A DNA stretch of 64,000 nucleotides from Planctomycetaceae bacterium (GTDB lineage: Bacteria; Planctomycetota; Planctomycetia; Pirellulales; Pirellulaceae). The position numbers and the translations under genes were made by a program. This document shows positions 16,882-27,000 of this stretch, one piece after another. Location: the NCBI GenBank assembly GCA_016794985.1, contig JAEUIQ010000066.1, positions 1 through 64,000 on the forward strand. The letters are read 5' to 3'. Below the pieces are notes generated by a model. It ran no database searches. It was not told where the DNA came from and was given only the letters and a program-made list of their open reading frames with translations. Every line of letters starts with the position of its first letter. The stretch's first letter is position 1.

Positions 16882-19134
16882 ATGGTAATGAGGTCAGCAA
16901 TGTTGAACAACAAATCGCGGAACAAGATGTGGATTGGTGTGATGTTAGGAGGTTTGGGGGGAATCGTTACTTCCCATAACCTGGTCTGCCAAGCAGCGGC
17001 AGCTTCCAACGAATGCCCATCGATTTTAAGGAGTCAAAACTTGTCTACTTCGGAAGTAGCCCCTAGTGCCGTGCGTGGTCTTGATGTGGCAGTCGATGAG
17101 AATCCATTTTTCCAGCCAAGCTCCCTCCCTTTCGGCGCTCCTGATTTCTCGAAGATCACCGAGGCCCACTTTCGTCCGGCCTTCGAAAAGGGCATGGCCG
17201 AACAAATGACTGAGATGCAAGCGATTGCCGATTCCTCAGAAGCCCCAACCTTCGTCAACACTATCGAGGCCATGGAACGGTCGGGCGAAGTTCTCACTCG
17301 GGTTCAGCGTGTCTTCTTTAACTTAAGTTCTGCCCACAGCAGCCCGGAAATCCAGAAGATTCAAGTCGAGTTGTCGCCGAAACTGGCCGCGCATTCCGAC
17401 AACATCCTCTTGAATCGCAAACTGTTTGCTCGAGTTCAGTCGCTCTGGGAGCAAAAGGACCAGTTGGCGCTTGATTCGGAACAACAACGCCTACTCAAAG
17501 ATACTTACGAGAGATTTGTGAGGGCCGGGGCACAGTTAACGGAAGAGCAACAAATTCGCGTACGAGCCATCAACGAACGCGCTTCCTCATTAAGCACCGA
17601 GTATCAAAACAACTTGTTGGCCATTACCAAAGAACGATCGGTTTTGGTCGATGACGAATCTCTGTTGCAAGGCATGAGCCCTGACCAGATCGCGGCGGCT
17701 GCTCAACAAGCGAAAGCACGTGGCCAGGCCGGGAAGTGGTTGTTGACAATTACCAATACGACGCGGCAGCCCATCTTGGCGAGTTTGCAAAACCGCGAAC
17801 TTCGCCAACGCGTCTGGGAGGCCTCCGCGTATCGCGGACTGGGTCGTGATGGCGGCATCGATAATCGCGCGATTGTGTTGGAGCTCGCCAACCTGCGCGC
17901 CGAAAAGGCCAAAATCTTGGGCTATACCAACCACGCGGCTTACGCTTTGGAGCAGTCGATGGCGAAAGATCCGGCGGCTGCGATCAAGATGTTGGCCGAC
18001 ATGGTGCCGGCCGTCGTCCAGAAAGCCACGGAAGAGTCGACCGCCATTGCGGAGCTGATGCAAGCCGACGGGATCGATGACCAGGTGCAACCGTGGGATT
18101 GGGAGTATTACGCCGAAAAAGTGCGGCAGCGCAAGTACGACTTGGATGACGCTCAGGTACGCCAATACTTCCTGTTGGATAATGTACTGAAGAATGGTGT
18201 CTTTTACACGATGAATCGATTGTTCGGAGTTGAATTCAAGGAACGCTTCGACATCCCCGTCTATCATGAAGACGTCCGGGTCTTCGACGTGATTGACGCG
18301 GACGGAACCGCCATTGGTTTGTTCTATGCCGACTATTTCGAGCGAGAGACGAAGCGAGGAGGTGCCTGGATGAGTTCTTTTGTTGGTCAATCCGGTTTGC
18401 TTGGTTCGAAACCAGTGATTGTCAACGTGATGAACATTCCCAAACCTGCCGAAGGCGCGCCGGCCCTAATCAGCTTCGACCACGCTTCAACCATGTTCCA
18501 TGAAATGGGACACGCGGTTCATGGGCTGTTCTCAGATGTGAAATACCCGTCGTTGGCCGGGACATCGGTCCCTCGTGACTTTGTTGAATTTCCATCCACG
18601 TTCCAAGAGGACTTTGCAATTCATCCTGAGGTTTTGAAGAACTACGCCAAGCACCACACCACCGGCGAAGTCCTACCGGCAGCGCTTCTCGAGAAGATGG
18701 TCGCCGCCAAAACCTTCAACCAAGGTTACGACACACTCGAGTACTTATCTTCTGCCTTGTTGGACTTGGAGTGGCACTCGTTGTCGCCGAATGAGATTCC
18801 CGCAGATATGGAACAATTCGAAGCCGAAGTCCTGCAACGACGAGGCGTTTACTTGAACGCCGTCCCGCCGCGATACAAGACAGCATTTTTTGCTCACGTT
18901 TGGCCTGGTGGGTACTCGGCTAGCTACTATGCATACATGTGGAGCGAGGTCCTCGCGGCGGACAGCTTTGCGTGGGTTCGCGACACCAAGGGGCTCTCGC
19001 GGGAATCCGGAGATCGGTTTCGATCCACTGTCCTTTCGCGGGGCGGTAGCGTCGATCCGATGGAGCAGTATCGCAACTTTATCGGTCGCGAGCCCAAGGT
19101 GGATGGTTTATTGATTCGGCGCGGGCTGAAGTAA
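16882..19134 (+). CDS. M3 family oligopeptidase (Dcp/OpdA-like)
   Basis: A 750-residue zinc peptidase of family M3. The metal site HEMGH is at 540-544, and the third ligand lies in RDFVEFPS (Glu569), the spacing expected of the family. M3 enzymes hydrolyse short peptides, releasing dipeptides (Dcp) or cutting internally (OpdA). The N terminus has a basic stretch and a hydrophobic segment (GVMLGGLGGIV) resembling a signal peptide, so the enzyme is probably periplasmic. GGAG at 16873 precedes ATG 16882; ATG 16888 is a close alternative. It lies between the M14-S9 fusion and the double sulfatase, and its stop codon abuts the next start with no gap, so an operon for extracellular polymer breakdown is likely. 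Confidence 0.92.
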   Translation: MVMRSAMLNNKSRNKMWIGVMLGGLGGIVTSHNLVCQAAAASNECPSILRSQNLSTSEVAPSAVRGLDVAVDENPFFQPSSLPFGAPDFSKITEAHFRPAFEKGMAEQMTEMQAIADSSEAPTFVNTIEAMERSGEVLTRVQRVFFNLSSAHSSPEIQKIQVELSPKLAAHSDNILLNRKLFARVQSLWEQKDQLALDSEQQRLLKDTYERFVRAGAQLTEEQQIRVRAINERASSLSTEYQNNLLAITKERSVLVDDESLLQGMSPDQIAAAAQQAKARGQAGKWLLTITNTTRQPILASLQNRELRQRVWEASAYRGLGRDGGIDNRAIVLELANLRAEKAKILGYTNHAAYALEQSMAKDPAAAIKMLADMVPAVVQKATEESTAIAELMQADGIDDQVQPWDWEYYAEKVRQRKYDLDDAQVRQYFLLDNVLKNGVFYTMNRLFGVEFKERFDIPVYHEDVRVFDVIDADGTAIGLFYADYFERETKRGGAWMSSFVGQSGLLGSKPVIVNVMNIPKPAEGAPALISFDHASTMFHEMGHAVHGLFSDVKYPSLAGTSVPRDFVEFPSTFQEDFAIHPEVLKNYAKHHTTGEVLPAALLEKMVAAKTFNQGYDTLEYLSSALLDLEWHSLSPNEIPADMEQFEAEVLQRRGVYLNAVPPRYKTAFFAHVWPGGYSASYYAYMWSEVLAADSFAWVRDTKGLSRESGDRFRSTVLSRGGSVDPMEQYRNFIGREPKVDGLLIRRGLK

Positions 19135-22100
19135 GTGTTCAGACTGTCCCTCATTGTTCTATGGTCATTTTGGCAAGGCTTCTACTCAGCGACCGCCGTC
19201 GCTGACGAGCATGAACGCCCTAACATTTTGTGGATCTCCAGCGAAGACAACGGCCCAGAACTGGGCTGTTATGGCGATACGACGGCAAAAACGCCCAACT
19301 TGGATCGGCTCGCGACAACTGGCGTTGTCTATCGCAATTGCTGGTCGGTTGCGCCCGTGTGCGCTCCCGCACGCACGGCGATCATTTCCGGGTTGTACCC
19401 AACGACCACTGGTTCGCATCACATGCGGAGTCATGTGGTGCGACCAGTTTCGGTCGAACTGTATCCACAAATCTTGCGACGGGCGGGCTATTATTGCAGC
19501 AATCGCTCGAAGGAAGACTACAACCTTACACAGCCCTTTCCGTTATGGGACGATTCGAGTCCCAAAGCGCATTGGCGAAATCGAGCGGCCAATCAGCCAT
19601 TCTTTTCCGTCGTCAACTTTACAACCACCCATGAAAGCCAAATTCGAGTTCGGCCCCATGAAGCGATTACCAGTCCACAAGATGTAAAAGTTCCGCCGTT
19701 TCATCCCGATTTGCCAGAAATCCGAAAGGATTGGGCGCAATATTACGACAACATTGCGGCCTTGGATCAACAAATTGGCGATCTCTTGGAGGAGCTCGAA
19801 CACGACGGGTTGCGGGACAACACGATCATCTTTTACTTCGGCGATCACGGCACCGGCATGCCGCGCGGAAAACGTTGGTTGTATGAATCGGGACTTCGCG
19901 TCCCCATGATCGTTTGGGCTCCGGAAAAGTACCACAAATGGTTGGGCGATGAGTATCGACCGGGTGAAACAAGTCAGCGACTCGTTAGTTTTGTAGACCT
20001 CTACCCAACGATCCTAAGCATTTTGGGGCTACCATCCCCAGAGCAGCTGGCAGGCTCAGCTTTTCTTGGCCCGTCAACAAGTGAATCGCCTCAGTACGTG
20101 TTCGCGTGCCGCGATCGAATGGACGAACGCTATGACCTGAGTCGCGCGGTCCGCGATGCGAAGTTCTCGTACATTCGAAACTATCTCCCGCATCGAATTC
20201 AAGGCCAGTATTTGGATTACATGTTTCAAACCCCAACCGCCGTTGCCTGGAAGACAGCGTTTGAACGGGGGCAATGTAATGAGGTGCAAAGTCGATTTTG
20301 GCTGCCGAAGCCAAGCGAAGAACTCTACGATCTTGAAAGCGATCCGTTCCAAATAAACAACTTGGCATCCCGGCCTGAATATCGCTCGACCTTGGAACGA
20401 TTTCGCGAGAGGCTTCATGATCATTTGTTGGCGAGTCGAGATTTGGGGTTCCTTCCGGAATCGGAAATGCTGCGACGATCGGCCGAGACTTCCCCATACG
20501 AGTACGGCCTGAGTGAACAAAACTATCCTTTGTCGAAAATTCTGCTGGCGGCTGAATTGGCCACTCGACTTGACCTCGGCGGTCACGAATCGTTGGATGA
20601 ACTCTTGCTTGCCGAAGAGCCGGCTGTCAGGTATTGGGCTGCGATCGGACTCCTCTGGCGTGGACTTCAAACCAACGATACGGCGTTCCATCAAACACGA
20701 TGGGAACGCTTTCAAAAACTGGCCGAACAAGATCCGAGTCGACCGGTACGCGGCGTGGCCAACGAATGGCTGGCGCGCTTGGCCAAACTGGGCTCCTCCG
20801 AGCACGCGGCGGAAATTCGACAAGCTGCGTTGGATCGCTTGGTCGTCGAAGCCACGTCAGAAGAATCGACTTATTTTGATGCTGTCGAGCAATTGAACTT
20901 TCTGGTCCACAGCGAGCCCACGGCGGGCGAACTGGCAAAACATTGGAACCTGTTGTCGCAGCTAAATCGTTCCGGTGAACCGAGAGTCGAATTCTACTTG
21001 CAGCGACTCTTGGACTCGCTTCCTCGACAACTGAATGTGATCGTCTTGGTGTCCGACGATCAACGTTGGGATTCGCTGGGCGTTGCGGGTAACCCCTTGA
21101 TTCATACGCCGAACTTGGATCGATTGGCTGGGTCGGGTGTCTATTTCCCGGAGGCACGAGTCACGACTAGTATTTGTATGACTAGCCGCGCCTCCATCTT
21201 GACGGGACAATACATGTCCCGCCACGGAATTGACCGATTTGGCAAGGCGATCCCGCCGACAGCTTTCCAGGAAAGCTATTGTGGAAAATTATCTGCGGCC
21301 GGTTATTGGACGGGGTTTGTGGGCAAGTACGGCGTCGGAGCGGCTCGACGTGAGGACTTTGATTTTCTTCGTAGCTACGAAAGCGCTCATTGGCTGAACC
21401 GGGATGGCCAACCGATCCATATCACGGAACAGAACCGACGCGATGCCATTGAGTTTCTTCAGACAAGACCCAAGGATCGACCATTTCTATTGAATGTTTC
21501 GTTCTTTGCGGGACATGCCGAAGATGGGCACCCAGATCAATACCGTCCGCAGCCTTGGAGTGAGGTTTTTTACCGCGATAAAGTGGTCCCGCCGGCAAAG
21601 TTTGCCGACCCGCGTTTCCTGAAGGCGCTTCCTCCATTTCTTTCCGACGCCAAGAACGAAGGACGAGTTCGATTTGGCTGGCGGTTCGACACTGCTGAGA
21701 AGTACCAACGCTCCATGGTCAATTATTATCGCTTGTTGACCGAAATGGATGCGGCGGTGGGTGATGTGTTGGCAGAACTGCAAGCGCAAAACCTGGACGA
21801 AAACACGCTGGTCGTGTTCATCGGCGACAATGGTTACTTTCATGGCGATCGAGGCCTAGCGGACAAGTGGTATCCGTATGAACAAGCTCTCCGAGTGCCT
21901 TTGATCGTCTTTGACCCGCGATTGCCGAAATCGCGACGCGGGCAAAAGTACTCCATTCAAGCGTTAAATATCGACGTCGCACCAACGGTGATCTCGGCAG
22001 CGAATCTGAAAGTTCCAGATCGAGTCCAAGGGGCTAACTTGAGCGACGTTTATCTGTTGTCGCCACCGGCGAATTGGCGCGAGAGCTTTTTTTATGAACA

Positions 22101-22317
22101 TCCCACCATAACAAATCGCGAGCGAATCCCCGCATCCCAAGCGATTGTGAGTCGAGAATTCAAGTTGATTTCTTGGCCAGAGTGGGATTTCGAACAGCTT
22201 TTCGACTTGCGATCTAATGATGAAGAAATCGACAATTTGATCCATCGTCCCGAGTATCTCGAGACCGCAACTCGACTGCGTCGAGAGTTGACTGAGCTCC
22301 GAGAGAAAGCTCGCTGA
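19135..22317 (+). CDS. tandem double sulfatase
   Basis: A 1060-residue exported protein with two type I sulfatase domains. The first (about 25-440) has the formylglycine motif C76-A-P-A-R. The second (about 635-1055) has C681-M-T-S-R. Both contain further family marks: the leading PNILWISSEDN and NVIVLVSDDQRWDS metal-binding segments and later GDHG or GDNGYFHGDRG blocks. Between them (about 470-620) lies an alpha-helical segment resembling HEAT repeats (VRYWAAIGLLWRG). Each cysteine would need conversion to formylglycine by a maturase not seen here. The GTG at 19135 directly follows the M3 stop codon, and the signal peptide ending TAVADE supports this start. Sulfatases of this kind typically desulfate algal polysaccharides in planctomycetes; the actual substrate is unknown. 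Confidence 0.9.
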   Translation: MFRLSLIVLWSFWQGFYSATAVADEHERPNILWISSEDNGPELGCYGDTTAKTPNLDRLATTGVVYRNCWSVAPVCAPARTAIISGLYPTTTGSHHMRSHVVRPVSVELYPQILRRAGYYCSNRSKEDYNLTQPFPLWDDSSPKAHWRNRAANQPFFSVVNFTTTHESQIRVRPHEAITSPQDVKVPPFHPDLPEIRKDWAQYYDNIAALDQQIGDLLEELEHDGLRDNTIIFYFGDHGTGMPRGKRWLYESGLRVPMIVWAPEKYHKWLGDEYRPGETSQRLVSFVDLYPTILSILGLPSPEQLAGSAFLGPSTSESPQYVFACRDRMDERYDLSRAVRDAKFSYIRNYLPHRIQGQYLDYMFQTPTAVAWKTAFERGQCNEVQSRFWLPKPSEELYDLESDPFQINNLASRPEYRSTLERFRERLHDHLLASRDLGFLPESEMLRRSAETSPYEYGLSEQNYPLSKILLAAELATRLDLGGHESLDELLLAEEPAVRYWAAIGLLWRGLQTNDTAFHQTRWERFQKLAEQDPSRPVRGVANEWLARLAKLGSSEHAAEIRQAALDRLVVEATSEESTYFDAVEQLNFLVHSEPTAGELAKHWNLLSQLNRSGEPRVEFYLQRLLDSLPRQLNVIVLVSDDQRWDSLGVAGNPLIHTPNLDRLAGSGVYFPEARVTTSICMTSRASILTGQYMSRHGIDRFGKAIPPTAFQESYCGKLSAAGYWTGFVGKYGVGAARREDFDFLRSYESAHWLNRDGQPIHITEQNRRDAIEFLQTRPKDRPFLLNVSFFAGHAEDGHPDQYRPQPWSEVFYRDKVVPPAKFADPRFLKALPPFLSDAKNEGRVRFGWRFDTAEKYQRSMVNYYRLLTEMDAAVGDVLAELQAQNLDENTLVVFIGDNGYFHGDRGLADKWYPYEQALRVPLIVFDPRLPKSRRGQKYSIQALNIDVAPTVISAANLKVPDRVQGANLSDVYLLSPPANWRESFFYEHPTITNRERIPASQAIVSREFKLISWPEWDFEQLFDLRSNDEEIDNLIHRPEYLETATRLRRELTELREKAR

Positions 22318-22533
22318 TCGGGTGTTGGTGATCACGTCTTCAAGTGACCGCGGATGAGCCAGGACAGCAAGCTTGGGCAAATGCGGCCAAATCCAACAAC
22401 GCGAACTCAATCCGTTATTCGCGAGCGCCTTGTACAGTCCGCCCAAGACAATTACCATCAAGACTGCCATCGAAACTTGGGGTGTTGTTTAGCAGATGGA
22501 AAACCGCCCCGTTCGTGACAAGAAAGTCTATTC

Positions 22534-24066
22534 ATGATGGTTCGAGTTGTTGCCTTGTGGTTCGTGATAGTTTTTTCTGTCTGCACTCCAACTCGCTTGG
22601 TTCTGGCCGAACATCCGGCCTCAAATGATTTTACAGTTGTCGTTTGCAATGTTGAGAATCTGTTTGACGCGGATGGCGTTTCTTTATTCGATGATTACAA
22701 GCCCGAAGTTTACCGACCAGCCCATTTGTTAACGAAACTTCAGAATCATGCGGAGATATTAGCCAAGGTCAACGAGGGCAGGGGGCCAGACATCATTTTG
22801 TTCCAGGAATTGGAGGCCGATCAAACACCGGGTTCCCGGGAATTCGACTTCGAAGCATTTTCCAAAAAGTACTCGGATACAACGTTGGAGTCCATGCTGA
22901 CCGGCGAGTTGTCAGCGGAAGTGAAAGATCTACCGGCTGCGGCATTCCTACTAAAATCGTTGCAGGATCGCGGCTTAGGAAAGTATCATGTGGCTCTCGC
23001 CGAATACCGGCAAGATCCGACAGGTCGCGTGGTTGCCCATATTAATGCGACATTTTCACGATTCCCAATCCAGCAAGCTTCGACCCATCACACGGCTGGT
23101 GCACGCGGTATCTTGGAAGTGCAACACGAGGTCGGCGGCGCGAAGCTTTATACGTTCAACAATCATTGGAAGTCCGGTGCTTCCGACGCGGAATCGGAAC
23201 GTATCCGCGAAGGCAACGCTGGAGAACTTCGCCGCCAATTGGATCGAGTCTTAGCCTCTGATCCAACGGCCGACGTCGTCATCGGTGGTGATTTCAATTC
23301 CCAATACAATCAAAGCGACTCGTACCCGGACATGCGCCGGACCGCCATTGAAAACGTCCTGGGTTCGCAAGGTCACGAAGAGAAGATTCGTTCCGTAGAT
23401 GGGCTGGTTTACAATCTGTGGTACGAATTGCCAGAATCGCAGCGTTTCAGTGACGTTTTTCAGGATCGTTGGGGAACGTTGATGCAAATGATGCTGACTC
23501 GTGGTGTGTATGACAATCAAGGGATTCAATACATTGACAACAGCTTTGAGGTCTTGATTCATGAGGGAGTCAATGCCCAAGCGGGAACCAAACTCCCGAT
23601 TCGCTGGAACTCGATGGGTGACCGCGGGGCCGGTTTTTCTGATCACTTTCCGATCTCCGCCCGGTTTCGCCACGTCGGGACCAATTCCAAATCCGATTGG
23701 CTGGCGTTGTTGAATCCTAGTCAGGGTGAACGCGTCGCAACGCCGGTTCGAGCGGTCGATTTTGCGGCCGTACACTCCGCTCAGGTTACCGAGCTGCGAG
23801 AACTTTTGTCTGATAACGAAATTAGTGACCCTAAGAATCTAGGGCATGTATTCTTGGTCGAAGGCAAGATTTCTGGCGAGCGACCGCTGCGAATTCAAGT
23901 CTTCGAAAAGGAATACAATATCTGGGCGTTCGATGTTGAACTGAGGAAAAAGATCTACGAGCGTTTGAAAGTAGGAGATCGGGTCCGCTTCTTTGGCGAA
24001 GTTAGCACCCATGAGGGGCAATGGCAATTTGTCGTGCGTGACTTGAGTTGGCTAGATAACAGCTAG
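22534..24066 (+). CDS. secreted endonuclease/exonuclease/phosphatase family protein
   Basis: A 510-residue exported protein of the DNase I-like phosphoesterase superfamily. Characteristic segments in order are VVCNVENLFD, FQELEAD (metal-binding Glu), VIGGDFNSQY and SDHFPISARF (catalytic His). The signal peptide ends around LVLAEH. The last ~90 residues form a separate small domain that reads like an OB fold (LVEGKISGERPLRIQVFEKE to VRDLSWL), which in secreted nucleases of this type can bind nucleic acid. It could be an extracellular nuclease or a phosphodiesterase; sequence alone does not decide. It ends 6 bases from the stop of the convergent 1365-residue gene. Confidence 0.85.
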   Translation: MMVRVVALWFVIVFSVCTPTRLVLAEHPASNDFTVVVCNVENLFDADGVSLFDDYKPEVYRPAHLLTKLQNHAEILAKVNEGRGPDIILFQELEADQTPGSREFDFEAFSKKYSDTTLESMLTGELSAEVKDLPAAAFLLKSLQDRGLGKYHVALAEYRQDPTGRVVAHINATFSRFPIQQASTHHTAGARGILEVQHEVGGAKLYTFNNHWKSGASDAESERIREGNAGELRRQLDRVLASDPTADVVIGGDFNSQYNQSDSYPDMRRTAIENVLGSQGHEEKIRSVDGLVYNLWYELPESQRFSDVFQDRWGTLMQMMLTRGVYDNQGIQYIDNSFEVLIHEGVNAQAGTKLPIRWNSMGDRGAGFSDHFPISARFRHVGTNSKSDWLALLNPSQGERVATPVRAVDFAAVHSAQVTELRELLSDNEISDPKNLGHVFLVEGKISGERPLRIQVFEKEYNIWAFDVELRKKIYERLKVGDRVRFFGEVSTHEGQWQFVVRDLSWLDNS

Positions 24067-24072
24067 ATGGTC

Positions 24073-27000
24073 TTATTGCTCGCTCAATTGATCCAACTCT
24101 GCTTGCAGGGACTCGATGCTCAGGGGGATTGGATCGATCAAGCTATCTGTCACGGATGGTGTATGCCACGGAACAGAAATACGTTGCAAATCAACCTCTT
24201 GTTCCAATTGGATCAACCAAGCTGGGATTTCCAAGCCAACTCCCATGGGTTGTTTCGTCAACGATTCGGCCTCCTTTTCCAGTAATTCGAACGCTCCGAC
24301 CGCGGCCGATCGATCCGCGTTGTGCATCGCTGGTTCAACCAACGAAAGCAAACGATCGATTTGCAATGGTTGGACGAATCGTTCGCTGAGCCGATCAGCC
24401 ACGGTTGGCATTCTCATCGAATACTTGGTTTGAAGCTTTTTCAATTCGCCCAAGTATCGCTCAGCCTCTCCGTCCACACGATCCGAAAGCTGGCGCCGCC
24501 ATCTTCCTGCGACGCCATTGACTTGGTTCTTAACCAGCACTTGATGGGCCCATACGACGGGCTTGAGGTGCCACGCGACGCGATCGTATTTGGTTCGCAA
24601 ACGCAAAAAGTCGAGGAACGTGTAGATCAGGTCGCCACGGTCGGATTGGGTTGTCGTACTGTTGTAATCCCGATACTCACTATAGTTTTCAAGGACCGCC
24701 TCCAGCACCAAACTCAAGTGTCTTCCGGCATCCGACAGGGAAATCTCGTGTTCCAAGTCATTCAAGAGTTCCAGATCCAACTCTTGACTGGACTCTTGCA
24801 ATTGTTTTAGCCATGGCTCGACACCCTGATGCAAAATGGCTCGAACATTTCCAATGTTGAGGAAATCCTGAGTGAAGATTTGACCTCCGTATCGTTTGAT
24901 GAACTTTACCAACTGGTCCCAAGCGTCATTGTCCAACGCTCGTTCCAGCACACTCAGACGCAAAGTTCGACTATGGTTCAGCCAAGCGCTTAACATCGAC
25001 TCGGTCAACTGTTCCAGTTGCCGAAACAAACGTTCTTCGGCAGAAGCACTGGCGCGTTTCTTGGACTTGCCCGATTTTTCTCTATTCCCGGCCGAAGCGG
25101 TGACTAACGCTTGAACCATGGAGCAGAACCCGTTGCGGAACATCTCGTCGTATTCCGTAATGGCCCCGAACCCAACATTATTCTTGCGTTCCATGGTACG
25201 GGCGGTTTTCAACAACTGCACCGTTGATTGAAATAGACCCAAGAGTGGCAAACTCGCCAAAGCTCTTTGAAAACACTGTTGACGCACGCGAGTCGCAATC
25301 AACTCGCCGGCATTCCCACCACGGCTCAACGGAACGTAGAGCAACGGTTGATTGGTCAAACCTCTTTGTAAGGACTCAAAATCCTGGGTGACCCAGTTTT
25401 CGTTGCGGGTTAGAATGCCCGCAAACAAACAAATCCATTCCGTCTCAGCGACCTTGGGATCGAACACTCCAAACGACTGATCGCCAACCAAGCATCTTAA
25501 TCCATGTTGGACCGCGCGCAAGCCGATCACCGCCATTTGCATGTCGACATTCGTCGTAGTGATCCGCTCCATCAACGTTTCTTTGATCAGCCTCAAACGG
25601 TCGTATTCCATCAGCGCCGACACGTCGCCGCCTTTTGGCAAACGCATGTCTAAAACTTGATGGAGCAACGCGGTCAGTCCCGTCTGATACTGAGCCGCTT
25701 GACCGATCCAACTGTCCAAAACGTCGCCACGTTTGCGGAGCAGTTGAATTTGTTCTTCGGCCAAGTCCGTCACAGCCGTTACCGGCAGCGGAATATGGGA
25801 AGCCTCAAACCACAAGATTGCTAAGGTGTTCAAAAAACTTAATCGATCGATAATGCGATCCGCTTCGGCCTCGAGCGCGTCCTGTTTGGACGTATCGGTC
25901 TCGTAGATCGGCCCCTCCACACCATCATCTGTCGAGTCCATATAAACCACGTCTTCGTAGGCCGCACCGAAGAGTTGTTCAGCTTCATCATCAGATTCTT
26001 CGTCGGCATCAAATTCGTCCCCGGAAGCGGTCGACGGATTCATCGGATTCGCAGGTCGGTTATTACCCCGGACGTTCGCGTCAAATTGCGGGACTTGCCA
26101 ATACTGATCGGCGTTGACCTCCAGATAGTCGTAGAACTTGCGAATTTGTTGCCAAACGGCTTCTCGTTGTTCGAACGAATTCGCATCGCTGTATTTTTCT
26201 TGCTGCAAGCCGAGCCAAGCCAAGACCAATTCATGGTACGAAGTTTCACCTTCGACAAGGCCAATCTCAACGGCTTGGCTGAGCCAATGAATCAAAAGCG
26301 CCTGAGACGCAATCGTGTCTTTTCGTTCGAGGAGTGCGTCGATGACCAACTGATACGCTTTCGGCGAATGGAAGATCGCCGCATGACGGGCCCAAAACCC
26401 CACATCCCCAGCCGCAGCGCCGGCTTGTTTCCAGAGACGCAGGGCTTCGGCGACCAACTCCGCCGCATTGAGCACCCTTGCCGCATCCACGGCTTGAAGT
26501 GAAGAAACTTCATGCGCTGCGAACTTGCGCCACCATTGCACCAAGTTCGCAAACCGCGATCGCACTTCAGCGAAAAAGCTAGGCTGATCCGCTACGGCGG
26601 TTTCCGCCAACAAGTGCGAATAAATGTCGAGCGTGTGTTCGACAATTCCAACCAGATCGTCCGCACGGTGATCCGCCACCGAATTCTCCACGGCGGGGAA
26701 CAACGGAAAGTTTCCATCGAAACCCAGGAGACACCAAGGGTCAATTAGTGCCCCGCAATCGATCCCACGATGCAAGGTTTCTTCAATCTTACGCAGATCA
26801 TTCAAACATTCGGTCAATCGCCGTTGCAAACAATGGTCCGAGGCAGAAGTCAGCAAACAGTCGACTTGGCAAATCAATCGAGCGGACGTGACCGGCACGA
26901 TCGCAGCCTGTCGCGCCGCCGCCTCGGCATAGCCCATCTTGGCGTAAATCTTCGATAGCTGGACATGCTGAACTTGCGTGGCCCGCGACGCCGCTAACTC

